Shown here in pieces: positions 8,430 through 17,410 of a stretch of 63,189 bases of DNA. The notes under the pieces were generated by a model. That model was not told where the DNA came from, searched no databases, and saw nothing but the letters and a program-made list of their open reading frames with translations. How positions within the stretch are numbered: the first letter of the stretch is position 1; each line of letters begins with the position of its first letter. The stretch covers positions 1 to 63,189 of IMG/VR virus record IMGVR_UViG_3300042923_000815, one strand, 5' to 3'. The translations under genes were made by a program, and so were the position numbers. Source of the DNA: a virus.

Positions 8430-8888
8430 TTAGAACGTCACATCCCCTATGTTTATTTGTCCATATACGGTGTCTATGTTGCAGGTAAAAGTGTAGGTTC
8501 GAGTCTTGCTATCAAAAACACTCTGAAAGGTTGATATTCCAGTTACGTTTAAAGTGTTTTGGATACGGTCCTGAACAATTTTATCAACTAGCTGTTTATT
8601 GTTTCCCGTTGCAGGGACAGCAAGAATTTGCTCAAATAGCGGCAATCCGTCCTCAATATCCTCCCACCACTCCGAATATAAAAGCTTCAACCTTGTTTTA
8701 ACGGCCTGCCCTACTGCTTCCCTTGTATTTACAAAGTTTTGTTTGTTTTGACCAAAGGAATAATCACCTTCTGCATTGACGGGACCATCTGACCACCAAC
8801 TATTCTGGCCATACCCATTCCACTCCGTACCGGTTCCATATCCAAATGCTTTCAATGTACCTGAATCAGATAATCTTCGATAGATCAT
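8430..8888 (-). CDS. Baseplate wedge protein, gp46/gp25-like
   Basis: 152 aa. The pattern NTREAVGQAVKTRLKLLYSEWWED ... GLPLFEQIL followed by a beta-rich C-terminus (TYTFTCNIDTVYGQINI) fits the GPW/gp25 and Mu gp46-like wedge group. It lies between spike and baseplate J, as expected. Overlap ATGA with the spike gene. Confidence 0.8.
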   Translation of the reverse strand: MIYRRLSDSGTLKAFGYGTGTEWNGYGQNSWWSDGPVNAEGDYSFGQNKQNFVNTREAVGQAVKTRLKLLYSEWWEDIEDGLPLFEQILAVPATGNNKQLVDKIVQDRIQNTLNVTGISTFQSVFDSKTRTYTFTCNIDTVYGQINIGDVTF

Positions 8889-9496
8889 GTTACACCGCCA
8901 GTTGTTCCACCGCCTGGTTCTACCCCACCATGAGTGTGACCCAGGAAACTTCTACCGTCAATCGTGGTATCGCTACCTATATTGATGTTTCCACCAATAA
9001 TATTAATGGTTGGTCCATTTACCTCTACCATAGAGCTTCCACTTTCGTTTCTAAGTTGAATACCTTCCGTTGGGTAATTTGCTATTTTTTTTGGCTGACT
9101 AAAAAGAGAAGGAATAAAAAAAGAATCAGATAGATCATGCCTGCGCTTATCGATCTGGTTCTGTATCCCTCCGCTTTGCCATGTTGCATCAATACACATA
9201 TCTGCAAACCATACCCAACATTCATCATCTTCATGAATTGCCGTTACTATTAGGTGACCCCCTCCTTTTATTGTTCCAAGCGGAACATCTACAAGAGGCG
9301 GTATTTCTGTCCACGTAAGATTACCATTGATGTTAATTTTTTCCCTGATGGATAGTTGTATAGTGGCGGTTTGAGTAGATGGATTAAAACTTCTAATAAT
9401 TCCAGGCATTGAAACTCTGACACCTGCAATTTGTTCATCCATCATACGCCTATATAATTCAGTTTTATCTTTCAGCCTTTCGGGTATCGTTAGCAT
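8885..9496 (-). CDS. Tail spike, Gp138-type membrane-puncturing protein
   Basis: 203 aa. The N-terminal OB-fold-like region (MPGIIRSFNPSTQTATIQLSI ... PLVDVPLGT) matches the Gp138/gpV spike family. The C-terminus carries short beta-helix repeats (INIIGGNINIGSDTTI) and the tip motif GHTHGG, whose HxH pair binds a metal ion at the apex of gpV-like spikes. It acts as the needle at the centre of the baseplate. Confidence 0.9.
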   Translation of the reverse strand: MLTIPERLKDKTELYRRMMDEQIAGVRVSMPGIIRSFNPSTQTATIQLSIREKININGNLTWTEIPPLVDVPLGTIKGGGHLIVTAIHEDDECWVWFADMCIDATWQSGGIQNQIDKRRHDLSDSFFIPSLFSQPKKIANYPTEGIQLRNESGSSMVEVNGPTINIIGGNINIGSDTTIDGRSFLGHTHGGVEPGGGTTGGVT

Positions 9497-9510
9497 ATTT
9501 AATTCACCAC

Positions 9511-10476
9511 CTAGTTAGGATTCTGAATAGGTGCGGAAAGCAAAGTAGGAGCGTTTTTACCATTACGTCCTATACCTTCGCATTCGGTATACCATTCATC
9601 GCCGCGAGTATCACCGTAATGAGATAGCTTGTAAACTTGATACTGTCCGTCTTTATCCAGCATAGTAGGCAATTGTCCTACATGTTGCTTAATTTGACGG
9701 ACCATTGTATTATCCAACTTAATCATAGACATTAGTTTAATGTTTGGATTCAGCAGGCACTTAAAACTAGCACCGTCTTGAGTTTGTTGCGGCACTCCTA
9801 TAAGTCCAGTTTGTGGCGTTAATACTAATGCTTGACCCGGTGGGATATCAGTTGCTTTTGCAATATATACCTGTCCATCGTCTATCCAAAAATTAGCGTT
9901 ATTGTCACTTGCAATGTTTTTTAAATACTGTTTTGGAGTACCAAAAAAGACCTTACCGCGCGGTAAATTCTGCGCAGAAAGGTCTGGTGATATTCTACCT
10001 ATGTCAGTTGGTGTATCGGCATTCGAAACGATTGTTTCTACAAGTTGTCGTTGATTTTGACCTGCGCCAACTGATAACTTTATAATGTTATTAGCCAGGA
10101 AACTATCTCCATCCATGCAGACAAGAGTTAATTTATAGCTTACATTATCTTCCTTGTCTCTAATGGCTTGTATAACAAGACCATCAAATATAACGCCATA
10201 TTGTTTAGGGCTTGGATTTTCTATTGTTGTTCCGTCTGTGTTCGCGGTAAGAAAACCCTGATAACCGGCTTCTATTATAACCCTATCGCCTTCTTTTATT
10301 ATTTCTGCTTCCGTACCTGCGGAGAGGTTATATATGGATACTTCCGCATAATTAGCGGTTTGCATAGCCACTTTTTCTATCCTAAATGCGCATTTTAAAT
10401 TAGATACGTCAAGAGCCGTATTATCTATTTTTGACACCAATACCCGATACTTCCTGCCATATAAAAAGTTACTCAA
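9511..10476 (-). CDS. Baseplate hub protein (gpD-like)
   Basis: 321 aa. The order of segments (beta-barrel start YRVLVSK, then VSIYNLSAGTEAEIIKEGDRVIIEAGY, then GKVFFGTPKQYLKNIASDNNANFWIDDGQVYI) resembles gpD/late-control-D and other hub proteins that receive the spike. It is followed by the spike gene and preceded by a plug-like gene, the usual hub arrangement. No lysozyme domain is fused to it. Confidence 0.85.
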   Translation of the reverse strand: MSNFLYGRKYRVLVSKIDNTALDVSNLKCAFRIEKVAMQTANYAEVSIYNLSAGTEAEIIKEGDRVIIEAGYQGFLTANTDGTTIENPSPKQYGVIFDGLVIQAIRDKEDNVSYKLTLVCMDGDSFLANNIIKLSVGAGQNQRQLVETIVSNADTPTDIGRISPDLSAQNLPRGKVFFGTPKQYLKNIASDNNANFWIDDGQVYIAKATDIPPGQALVLTPQTGLIGVPQQTQDGASFKCLLNPNIKLMSMIKLDNTMVRQIKQHVGQLPTMLDKDGQYQVYKLSHYGDTRGDEWYTECEGIGRNGKNAPTLLSAPIQNPN

Positions 10477-10814
10477 AGGGTATCACCCCATATTAATAAA
10501 AAATCAGTACCTAAATTATTATCATCTGGATAATCTGCCGATACGCTACTTGATTTAACAATAAACGCGCTGCCTATTCCAAGATAGCTATATTGATCTA
10601 AAATATTATCAGCAGGATAGCCACCGGGTATAAGAGGAATAGAGTCAACCAACACGGTATTATTAACTGTCTCTGTCAGCTTCATTACCCAGTACCCTGC
10701 AATCTCGTTATACCTAAGATTAAATTCAAGGGTTATGTTCTTCGAATCAACTGATAAAGTAGATTGGAAGGTTTGATTTGGTGTTGCATTAAGAGGAATT
10801 AATTGTACGCTCAT
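10473..10814 (-). CDS. Baseplate hub plug-like protein (Pam3 gp18-like)
   Basis: 113 aa. The compact beta protein pattern (ITLEFNLRYNEIAGYWVMKLTET ... LIPGGYPADNIL ... LGIGSAFIV) matches the small conserved protein next to phage hubs, described structurally as the plug of cyanophage Pam3. It overlaps the hub gene start by 4 bases. Confidence 0.78.
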   Translation of the reverse strand: MSVQLIPLNATPNQTFQSTLSVDSKNITLEFNLRYNEIAGYWVMKLTETVNNTVLVDSIPLIPGGYPADNILDQYSYLGIGSAFIVKSSSVSADYPDDNNLGTDFLLIWGDTL

Positions 10815-11474
10815 TTATTTAAACCTATCCTCTATAGATTTTGCCACCGTTGGTAATGGCTCCGGTTGTATAGAGCCTTTACTTGTAGATCCAGTGCTTT
10901 GCGGCCTTGCGGAAACTGTAGTAGTTGACACTTCAACGACAAATATTTCTTTCATCGTTACTGTACATCTCAATCCAAACTGCGTTTTAAAATCATCAGG
11001 AGCCGTTATTTCTTCTATTAGCATATTTTTATAAAGATTAAGGCGAGTATGTACCTGTAAAGGTAATCTCGCCTGTTGTAAATCAAGAAGAGTTTGATAT
11101 GCGCTTACTGATTTTGTGTATCTACTAGTAAATTGACCACTAACCATTGTATCCATTGCATCAGACATGCCTATTTCCATCACTACCATAGCAGGCTCCA
11201 TATAGGCATGATCTACTATGTTTGCGCCAGTTTGTACGGGATGTTCAGTAATTTTAAGCATGGAAGTGTGTTCGGTTCGAATAATTGCATCGAAGAAAAA
11301 ACCGCCTATATTGGTTTTGATATACATAAGCTGATTCACATCATCTACAGGAAGTCCCTTCCAGTTAGGCGGTCTATACGGTGTTTTACTGGTTTCTGCT
11401 ACTACAGGTTTTTTCTTTTTTAATAATGTCCTTCCTATATTATAAGCAAACCAAACATCTTGTAAGTTAGCCAT
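10815..11474 (-). CDS. Dit-like tail protein
   Basis: 219 aa. The core (GFFFDAIIRTEHTSMLKITEHPVQTGANIVDHAY) is the signature of the N-terminal domain of Dit-like proteins in contractile tails. A Ser/Thr-rich C-terminal tail follows. It lies immediately after the tape measure and before the hub, the expected place for a protein connecting tail tube and baseplate. ATG chosen after GAGGGG; it overlaps the tape-measure stop by 8 bases. Confidence 0.85.
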   Translation of the reverse strand: MANLQDVWFAYNIGRTLLKKKKPVVAETSKTPYRPPNWKGLPVDDVNQLMYIKTNIGGFFFDAIIRTEHTSMLKITEHPVQTGANIVDHAYMEPAMVVMEIGMSDAMDTMVSGQFTSRYTKSVSAYQTLLDLQQARLPLQVHTRLNLYKNMLIEEITAPDDFKTQFGLRCTVTMKEIFVVEVSTTTVSARPQSTGSTSKGSIQPEPLPTVAKSIEDRFK

Positions 11475-13563
11475 ACACACCCCTCAACTCACGCATATTA
11501 CGCGCGACTTGTCGTTCTTGAGCTTGCGTAATTCCATCCGTAACGGCAGTAGATATTTGGTCTGTAGTTGCAGTGGTGCCACCAATATATAGGTTTATAT
11601 CACCGAATGCTAATGAATTTCCGGCTGATGAATATGTAGACGGTTTCGGTTGATATGTAGACGCTAGATTTTGATTAAACATATTATAGTTTTCTCTTGC
11701 GTTTGCAAGCCCGGAATAATTAACGGGGGGCGCAGAACTATAGTTTGTTGTAGAGTCCCCCATTCTTTCTAATATAGCGTTTGCATACTCATTCATGCTT
11801 GGTTCATCACCATTGCCTTGCTTGCGATTTTTAGCATACTCAGAATAATCCACTGCACCCTCACCAGCATACCATGCTATTGCAGCACCCCTTGCGCCAT
11901 ATTTAGTATAATACTCATGCAATTTATACTGAGCAACAATTTCTTGATTTCCTGGTGTCATAGGAGAGTTAGGCGGAAGTCCTGCCTGTTCTGACCACGA
12001 AGGCCAGTTCTCAGGCATTATCTGATATTTACCTGCTGCTCCGGTACGACCATTAACAGCTTCATAATCACCACCAGATTCTTGTCCGCTAATTGCATTC
12101 AAGAATCTTTGGAACCCTGTACCACCCGTAGAATCTGTACGTTCCCCTTTGACTGCGCTAGTCATTCCTTTAGTAAAATCTGATAGTATTCTTTTCCCTC
12201 TCATTGCCGCTTCTGTAAATTTACCTTGCATAGCTAATGCAACAACATCAATAATCCCAAGTATACCTCTACCAAGCGTAGCAATCATTTTAACATTAAA
12301 GGAAATCATTTCTTTAAACCATTGCCAAACCTTTTTAGCAGTGGCAGTCCCCATTGCTTCGCGCCAGAACTTCCGCATTTCTTTAGACATGTTTACAATG
12401 CCTAAGAATAAATCAGATATAGTATCAAGTAGGTCAGTGAACAACTGTACCACCATAGCCAATGCTCCACTATCTAGCAACTCATTGAATATGTCTTCGA
12501 ATATATCTAACACGCCAACGAGAATATCCCATATTAAAGATATCATTTCTTTTAAAAACTCAAAATATGAATTAATTAATTTCATTGATGATTTTACAAT
12601 GCTTGAATCAGCTATTGTGTCCCATAACTCTTGAATATCATCTTTTGTTACTGTAATTAAATTGCTAGTATTGTTAAACCAGTCAATTAATTTTTGCCAA
12701 ATAGGGGCAAGAGTAGAGCTTGATTCCCTGCCATCTAGATAACCATAAAAATCTTCGAGCAATATTAATACTGCTGTTATCGCTGTCATTATTAAGCCAA
12801 CAGGTGACATTCTAAGCAACGCCCAAGCAGCAAGTATAGCAACAGTAGCCTTTTGTATGCCCTTTGGTAATGAATCAAATACACGCTCAATTCCATTATA
12901 TAAATCTTTTACAAACCTTAATCCCGCCATGCCCACATTCATAATTATGGCTAATACTTGTGCGACTTTTTTAGTCCACTCCGGCATTGCCTGTGTTATC
13001 TTCTGATTAAAGTCAGATAGCTGTTTCTTTATATTAGTTAATGGTCCACCTAAATACTTCCCTAAGTAGTATGCTACCCACTCCATAGCATAGGCAACTT
13101 CAAGCTTTAGCTTCTTAAATTCAAACATAATGCTTCGAATATTCTTAAGTTGATCTCCTGAATCGGTTGGCGTGTTCATTTGTCTGCCTAGTGCTATCAG
13201 TTCGCCATATTGCGATCTTAACTCGGGAGTAAAGGCAATATCCTCCATGCTTTCTCCAAGAGCATCCATAGACATTTTCATTTCTTTAGCTGCAGCTTTA
13301 GAAGTCCACATTCGATTTGCAAATTTCTGATATTCGAGATCAGCTTTTGCAACCTCCGTTACCAATCCCGCAACACTGGCTGTAATGGCAGTAATGGCAC
13401 CAACTACTGCCGTACTAGCAATAGCAAAGTTTTTAGCCATGCCAGTGGTTTGAGACTGAACAACGCGCCCTAGCTCATTTATGGTTCGCGTAGCTTGATT
13501 ATATTCATCATTATTAACTTGAAATCCTAGACCAACCAAGTAACTTTTAATGGTATCTAACAC
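11467..13563 (-). CDS. Tail tape measure protein with lytic transglycosylase domain
   Basis: About 698 aa. The N-terminal helical region, central hydrophobic helices (about 205-265 and 340-420) and long alpha-helical parts fit a tape measure that sets tail length. Residues about 485-605 form a lysozyme-like transglycosylase domain: ISGQESGGDY holds the catalytic Glu, followed by GAAGKYQIMP and AIAWYAGEG. It would locally open peptidoglycan during genome entry. The GTG start has a proper AAGGGG spacing; a TTG nine bases upstream directly abuts the ribosome binding site. Confidence 0.92.
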   Translation of the reverse strand: MLDTIKSYLVGLGFQVNNDEYNQATRTINELGRVVQSQTTGMAKNFAIASTAVVGAITAITASVAGLVTEVAKADLEYQKFANRMWTSKAAAKEMKMSMDALGESMEDIAFTPELRSQYGELIALGRQMNTPTDSGDQLKNIRSIMFEFKKLKLEVAYAMEWVAYYLGKYLGGPLTNIKKQLSDFNQKITQAMPEWTKKVAQVLAIIMNVGMAGLRFVKDLYNGIERVFDSLPKGIQKATVAILAAWALLRMSPVGLIMTAITAVLILLEDFYGYLDGRESSSTLAPIWQKLIDWFNNTSNLITVTKDDIQELWDTIADSSIVKSSMKLINSYFEFLKEMISLIWDILVGVLDIFEDIFNELLDSGALAMVVQLFTDLLDTISDLFLGIVNMSKEMRKFWREAMGTATAKKVWQWFKEMISFNVKMIATLGRGILGIIDVVALAMQGKFTEAAMRGKRILSDFTKGMTSAVKGERTDSTGGTGFQRFLNAISGQESGGDYEAVNGRTGAAGKYQIMPENWPSWSEQAGLPPNSPMTPGNQEIVAQYKLHEYYTKYGARGAAIAWYAGEGAVDYSEYAKNRKQGNGDEPSMNEYANAILERMGDSTTNYSSAPPVNYSGLANARENYNMFNQNLASTYQPKPSTYSSAGNSLAFGDINLYIGGTTATTDQISTAVTDGITQAQERQVARNMRELRGVYG

Positions 13564-13564
13564 G

Positions 13565-13798
13565 TTATCCAACCCCTTTCTTGCTGGCTTGGTCTGCTCT
13601 TAATTTATTTTCATTCATTACTGTTGCCATTTCGTGCCAGTCCAACAAATCATCAAGACAGTATGTCCCGTCAAAGACTTCACGCTGCTTCCAATCTTTA
13701 GCCATTACGGGAGCATACGCAAACTCATTTAGATTGACACACCTGCAAGCTTCATACCCCGAAATGATTCTAGTAAGTCCTTCAATGCGTTTCCTTCG
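13565..13798 (-). CDS. Tail assembly chaperone C-terminal extension, reached by -1 frameshift
   Basis: A 77-codon frame, -1 relative to the upstream chaperone, has no start codon of its own near its beginning but is clearly coding (IIEGL-type start, then YEACRCVNLNEFAYAPVMAK, DWKQREVFDG, DLLDWHEMATVMNENKL). Joining at the slippery heptamer gives a fusion of about 198 aa. This is the gpG/gpGT or P2 E/E' arrangement that recruits tube protein to the tape measure, and it sits exactly between tube and tape-measure genes. Confidence 0.85.
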   Translation of the reverse strand, partial: RRKRIEGLTRIISGYEACRCVNLNEFAYAPVMAKDWKQREVFDGTYCLDDLLDWHEMATVMNENKLRADQASKKGVG

Positions 13799-14160
13799 AA
13801 AAAACCTGCCACATTATGAATCAAGGCATGAATTGTAAGAGATATTACTAATACCATATCATCCTCAATGTCAGCCACGCCCCATGCGTTATTATCTCCT
13901 ATTACAGGAGCCTTGCCTGCCTTTAAATCTTCATAGCATACCTTTAAGCATTCAATTTGTAGATCTTTAAACTCTTCTTTACTCATAAACGACCGTCCTT
14001 TTGGCAGATTAGATATTCCCATTTGTTTCTCCATGCCGCCAGGCAAGGACGTTGCCATCAGTTTAGCCGCTATATAACTACCTGTCAGTGCATCAAATTT
14101 ACCAATAATCCAATCCCTTTCGCCTAGCTTTATGTATTTAAACTTTTCTTTGATAGCCAT
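13729..14160 (-). CDS. Tail assembly chaperone, unshifted form (gpG/XkdN-like)
   Basis: 143 aa. The sequence MAIKEKFKYIKLGERDWIIGKFDALTGS ... ALIHNVAGFFEGNALKDLLESF corresponds to the short form of the tail chaperone pair. Start chosen at the ATG after GGGGGGTAAC; a longer in-frame ATG lies inside the tube gene. The slippery T_TTT_TTC lies at codons 120-121, so ribosomes can continue into the extension frame. Confidence 0.88.
   Translation of the reverse strand: MAIKEKFKYIKLGERDWIIGKFDALTGSYIAAKLMATSLPGGMEKQMGISNLPKGRSFMSKEEFKDLQIECLKVCYEDLKAGKAPVIGDNNAWGVADIEDDMVLVISLTIHALIHNVAGFFEGNALKDLLESFRGMKLAGVSI
13798..13804 (-). promoter_or_regulatory. Programmed -1 frameshift site T_TTT_TTC
   Basis: On the minus strand the zero-frame codons GGT TTT TTC contain the canonical heptamer U_UUU_UUC. 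A -1 slip continues in an open frame of 77 codons. P2-type phages use the closely similar T_TTT_TTG at the same gene position. No clear downstream pseudoknot was worked out. Confidence 0.82.
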
Positions 14161-14171
14161 AGTTACCCCCC

Positions 14172-14609
14172 CTATATTGGTATATATTTTAAATCCGCGC
14201 ACATCAGTGTCCATGTTACGCGTTGACCTTGCGCCTGGTATGGTGTATCGCTTTGTTTCTGCGGTGTAACGCCAGTAGCAACATGGCTGCGCCCCATTTT
14301 AGGCGCACGAATCAAAATAGCTGATTGTGCAAATTCATCAGTATCGGCAATTTGCAAGTACGCATACCATTTGATAAGCCAATTATGTAAAGCAGATGTT
14401 TGCTGCGCTTGTATCGTAATGGTTCCAGCAGGGGCGGCCATCTTGCTAATCATAACAGTACCATCTGCAGCTACATCGTGAGCCGTTACATCGCCAGTTT
14501 GTGCTACTGTCATTTCTCCGATGCCTTCACCAGTAAAAGTATAAGCGCCTACGCTAGGATGTGCTATACTGCCAGTCAAGTCTAAAAATGAATAGGTATT
14601 GTATCCCAT
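14172..14609 (-). CDS. Tail tube protein (DUF3277-like)
   Basis: 145 aa. The sequence YSFLDLTGSIAHPSVGAYTFTGEGIGEMTV ... GTITIQAQQTSALHNWL matches the DUF3277 structural proteins found after sheath genes, which form the inner tube of contractile tails. It sits directly after the sheath and before the chaperone. Confidence 0.88.
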   Translation of the reverse strand: MGYNTYSFLDLTGSIAHPSVGAYTFTGEGIGEMTVAQTGDVTAHDVAADGTVMISKMAAPAGTITIQAQQTSALHNWLIKWYAYLQIADTDEFAQSAILIRAPKMGRSHVATGVTPQKQSDTPYQAQGQRVTWTLMCADLKYIPI

Positions 14610-14621
14610 CTGTTTACCTCC

Positions 14622-15977
14622 TTATCTATTTACGTCAACGCGAATTACTACAAACTCAATAGCACCAGCAAGCTTAACAGCTACATAAATATAAGGTGCT
14701 TTTCTTGCGTCCCTGTCGGCTTGCGTTTGGCTATTGATACTTTCAGCTTGAATTAAAAATCCTTCTTGCAATACATCACCAGTATTTAGGTTTAGAATAG
14801 GTTGACCTTTCCACAGACCAGGTGCAATAAATCCTACATTAACCGCCTGTCTGCAAGGTTCGCTGATCGCATTAATTAGCTGAGTTACGCCAGCCTCTGT
14901 CTGCGGGATCTTAGGAGCTTGATACAATGCATCCATGACCGCCAGTTGAATGTCATTCGCTAATTTATCAAGGTTAATTAATTCATCAAAACTGGTACCG
15001 TTTGACATATGACCTTGTTCGAAAACTTCGTATTGACCGCCACGACTAATATACACATTACCATTTTTCGCTTTAATGTTAATTACTTGTGTGTTTGTAA
15101 GGTTGGATACAGTAACGCCTGGCATTTGCTTATAAGCTAATGTATATGCTGAATTACGTGTACCGTTATTTGCTCCCATTGCATATCCCTGAATCGAAGC
15201 CACTACATTTGCAGATTCATGATACATGCATAATGTTCTTCTGTAATTTAAAGCTTCTAAGGATTCAATAACATTTCCATCTAACATATCTCTAGCATCA
15301 ATATCATTAGTAAGAGCGAAATGCGCAGAATGAGGTGTGCATGATTCGATATATTGTGCTATTGCGAGGATGTCATTCTTTGCTAAACTACAAGTAAAAA
15401 CAGAATACCAGTCTGCATTTGCTAATCTACAAGCCACAATCGACATTAAAGCATCTTCGCCAACGGCAGACACATCAATTGTGCATCCAGTTCCACCTAC
15501 GGGAAGAACTGTAGTTGCTTTACCTGTTGCAACGGTATATCCAGTACCATGCGTTAAAATAGACACTCCGGTAATTACACCGCCAGTGTCTATAGAATCA
15601 ACTCTTAGCATCCCTCCTGATGCTCCACTTTGGACTACCGTTAATATGTCATTTACGGCATATCCAGTGCCAGCAGTTTTTAGCGCAATAGTTCTTAAAG
15701 ATCCGTTAGTTGAATCTTGCCTACCAATTGCGATCCTGGTAGGTTGTCCTGGTGATGCAAAATATAATTGAGCTGCCAAATATTCTGGAGAAGTCAATGT
15801 GAATCCATCTTCTAACATGCTGTCAGTATCTGTGTATATTTTGATGCGGTCAGCACTTGGGATAACAGATGAAGTACCTATGATTAACCCTAAATCAAAG
15901 GCGTTTCGAATTGCCGACAATGGCGATAAGTTAATAATTACATTAACAATCGGGTTAAGGCTTAACGTTGTTGCCAA
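14622..15977 (-). CDS. Contractile tail sheath protein (DUF3383-like)
   Basis: 451 aa. The N-terminus (LNPIVNVIINLSPLSAIRNAFDLGLIIGTS) and C-terminal GFLIQAESINSQTQADRDARKAPYIYVAVKLAGAIEFVVI are typical DUF3383 sheath features. Between residues about 118 and 180 an inserted module holds two related units (AGTGYAVNDILTV, HGTGYTVATGKAT) with Gly-rich loops, likely an exposed surface domain. It identifies the phage as a myovirus. Confidence 0.92.
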   Translation of the reverse strand: MATTLSLNPIVNVIINLSPLSAIRNAFDLGLIIGTSSVIPSADRIKIYTDTDSMLEDGFTLTSPEYLAAQLYFASPGQPTRIAIGRQDSTNGSLRTIALKTAGTGYAVNDILTVVQSGASGGMLRVDSIDTGGVITGVSILTHGTGYTVATGKATTVLPVGGTGCTIDVSAVGEDALMSIVACRLANADWYSVFTCSLAKNDILAIAQYIESCTPHSAHFALTNDIDARDMLDGNVIESLEALNYRRTLCMYHESANVVASIQGYAMGANNGTRNSAYTLAYKQMPGVTVSNLTNTQVINIKAKNGNVYISRGGQYEVFEQGHMSNGTSFDELINLDKLANDIQLAVMDALYQAPKIPQTEAGVTQLINAISEPCRQAVNVGFIAPGLWKGQPILNLNTGDVLQEGFLIQAESINSQTQADRDARKAPYIYVAVKLAGAIEFVVIRVDVNR

Positions 15978-15989
15978 TAAAATCCCTCC

Positions 15990-16571
15990 TTAGTTTTCTT
16001 TGATATCAACAATAACCGTATTGCTGTTTTGATCTGTAACTTGTACCGTAGCTGATTTAAGATAAGGTACCGTAGTGTCAAATGCTACAGGTAAATTGAA
16101 TTTTGCATTTAGATTTGATCGATCCCACCATTGTCCATTAAATAACTCAGGCGATCTTATAGGTGAATCAATTTTAGGAATTAAAAAAACCTGCTGATTA
16201 TTCAGCAAGTCTCGTATTGTTTGGCTATATAATTTGTTCCGAATCATAAAGGCGTTATCATTACTATTAGGCCCATAACAAACCCAATGTACATTCATTA
16301 CGCGAGTATAAGATGTTTCTTGGTTAGCATTGTCATTATCTAAAGTAGAATATGTTGTGTCACGGAGCAAGGAGAAAGGATCTTCTTCGTCACCTATCCG
16401 CAGAAAAGTAATATCTTCAGTTATCTTCCATGCAGGAGCTCCATCTACTGGCCAGCTTATTCTTACTTTATTGGCGTTAACAGGGTTAGCAGGATCAAAA
16501 CCTAGCATGATAGTAGTTGCTTTCCAAAATAACTTCTCAATTTCTTTTATTTTTAAAAATACATCTGCCAA
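15990..16571 (-). CDS. Neck/tail terminator-like protein
   Basis: 193 aa. It lies immediately upstream of the sheath. The pattern KVRISWPVDGAPAWK ... VMNVHWVCYGPNSNDNAFMIRNKLY ... FNGQWWDRSNLNAKFNLPV matches a family of neck-terminator proteins of contractile and siphovirus tails (gp12-like). It probably caps the tube and sheath at the head-proximal end. Confidence 0.75.
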   Translation of the reverse strand: MADVFLKIKEIEKLFWKATTIMLGFDPANPVNANKVRISWPVDGAPAWKITEDITFLRIGDEEDPFSLLRDTTYSTLDNDNANQETSYTRVMNVHWVCYGPNSNDNAFMIRNKLYSQTIRDLLNNQQVFLIPKIDSPIRSPELFNGQWWDRSNLNAKFNLPVAFDTTVPYLKSATVQVTDQNSNTVIVDIKEN

Positions 16572-16940
16572 TCAATCACCTGCTTTCCTAGTTGCAATTG
16601 CTTTTACATAGCCGTAATCGTTATATGCATATACCTGCATTACCCGGTACCTTTCACTGCGCCATTCTAATTCATCACTGGTTCCTGTATCGCTATCTAG
16701 GTTTCTGGTAATAAAAATAGGATTGTCGGCGGTTGAATAAAACACCATCAATCCTGCTATGCGGTCACCCTCTGGTAACATATTAATATCTCGCGAGTTA
16801 GCGGCAATGATCGTACCATAAAAATTTACTACTACCTCGGTTTGCTCAAATACGCCATCTACCCATACACCTGATTTACGATGTCCTATATATGATTGAG
16901 CAAAATCAGGATCAATTACAATTTCATCTATTGATATCAT
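16572..16940 (-). CDS. Head-tail connector (stopper-like) protein
   Basis: 122 aa, beta-rich, with IIAANSRDINMLPEGDRIAGLMVFYS and ERYRVMQVYAYNDYGYVKAIATR, a pattern common in proteins between connector and tail-completion genes. The order connector, tail completion, this gene, terminator and sheath supports a stopper or collar role. It overlaps the next gene upstream by 4 bases. Confidence 0.7.
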   Translation of the reverse strand: MISIDEIVIDPDFAQSYIGHRKSGVWVDGVFEQTEVVVNFYGTIIAANSRDINMLPEGDRIAGLMVFYSTADNPIFITRNLDSDTGTSDELEWRSERYRVMQVYAYNDYGYVKAIATRKAGD

Positions 16941-17410
16941 GTTTTTTCACCTACTAAATAGGTTATTGATTTTCGCATTTCTCCCGTGTCAATCAATGGC
17001 TTATCGCTGCCTTTTAATGCAACCGTCAAAGGAGAATTATCTTCCCATCCATTATCAGGATCAGTGAAGTATTCTCTAGCCTTTCCACTAGCAAAATCAC
17101 CTACATTTTCTAGCTGCCGTCTTGCTTCCTGTGCTTTACCATCCAGAGCAAGCTTTGCAGCTACCTGTAATTCTTTTGCTATTGCCTCTTTATTTTTTTC
17201 TATTGATGGCTCTATGGATGGCCTTGCAGGTATTCCCTTTAAAGGTGAACCATTAGTATGGATAAACAATAGTTCTGCATTGTTTGCATCTTCTCCCGGT
17301 CTTGATGCTTCTGCTTCTGGTATTCCTATATAAACCTCTAATTTGCTAACGCTATTGATTAGGTCGTGAAGTCTAGACATGTTGTCGGTTACTTGTACTC
17401 TAGCGGACAT
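16937..17410 (-). CDS. Tail completion / virion morphogenesis protein (HK97 gp10-like)
   Basis: 157 aa. The fold is suggested by VYIGIPEAEASRPG ... NAELLFIHTNGSPLKGIPARPSIEPSI ... LIDTGEMRKSITYLV, the conserved core of gp10/Mu gpG-like proteins. The ending with IDTG-x-[ML]-x-x-S-I is diagnostic. The ATG was chosen after AAGGGTGG; the gene overlaps the preceding stop by 11 bases. Confidence 0.88.
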   Translation of the reverse strand: MSARVQVTDNMSRLHDLINSVSKLEVYIGIPEAEASRPGEDANNAELLFIHTNGSPLKGIPARPSIEPSIEKNKEAIAKELQVAAKLALDGKAQEARRQLENVGDFASGKAREYFTDPDNGWEDNSPLTVALKGSDKPLIDTGEMRKSITYLVGEKT

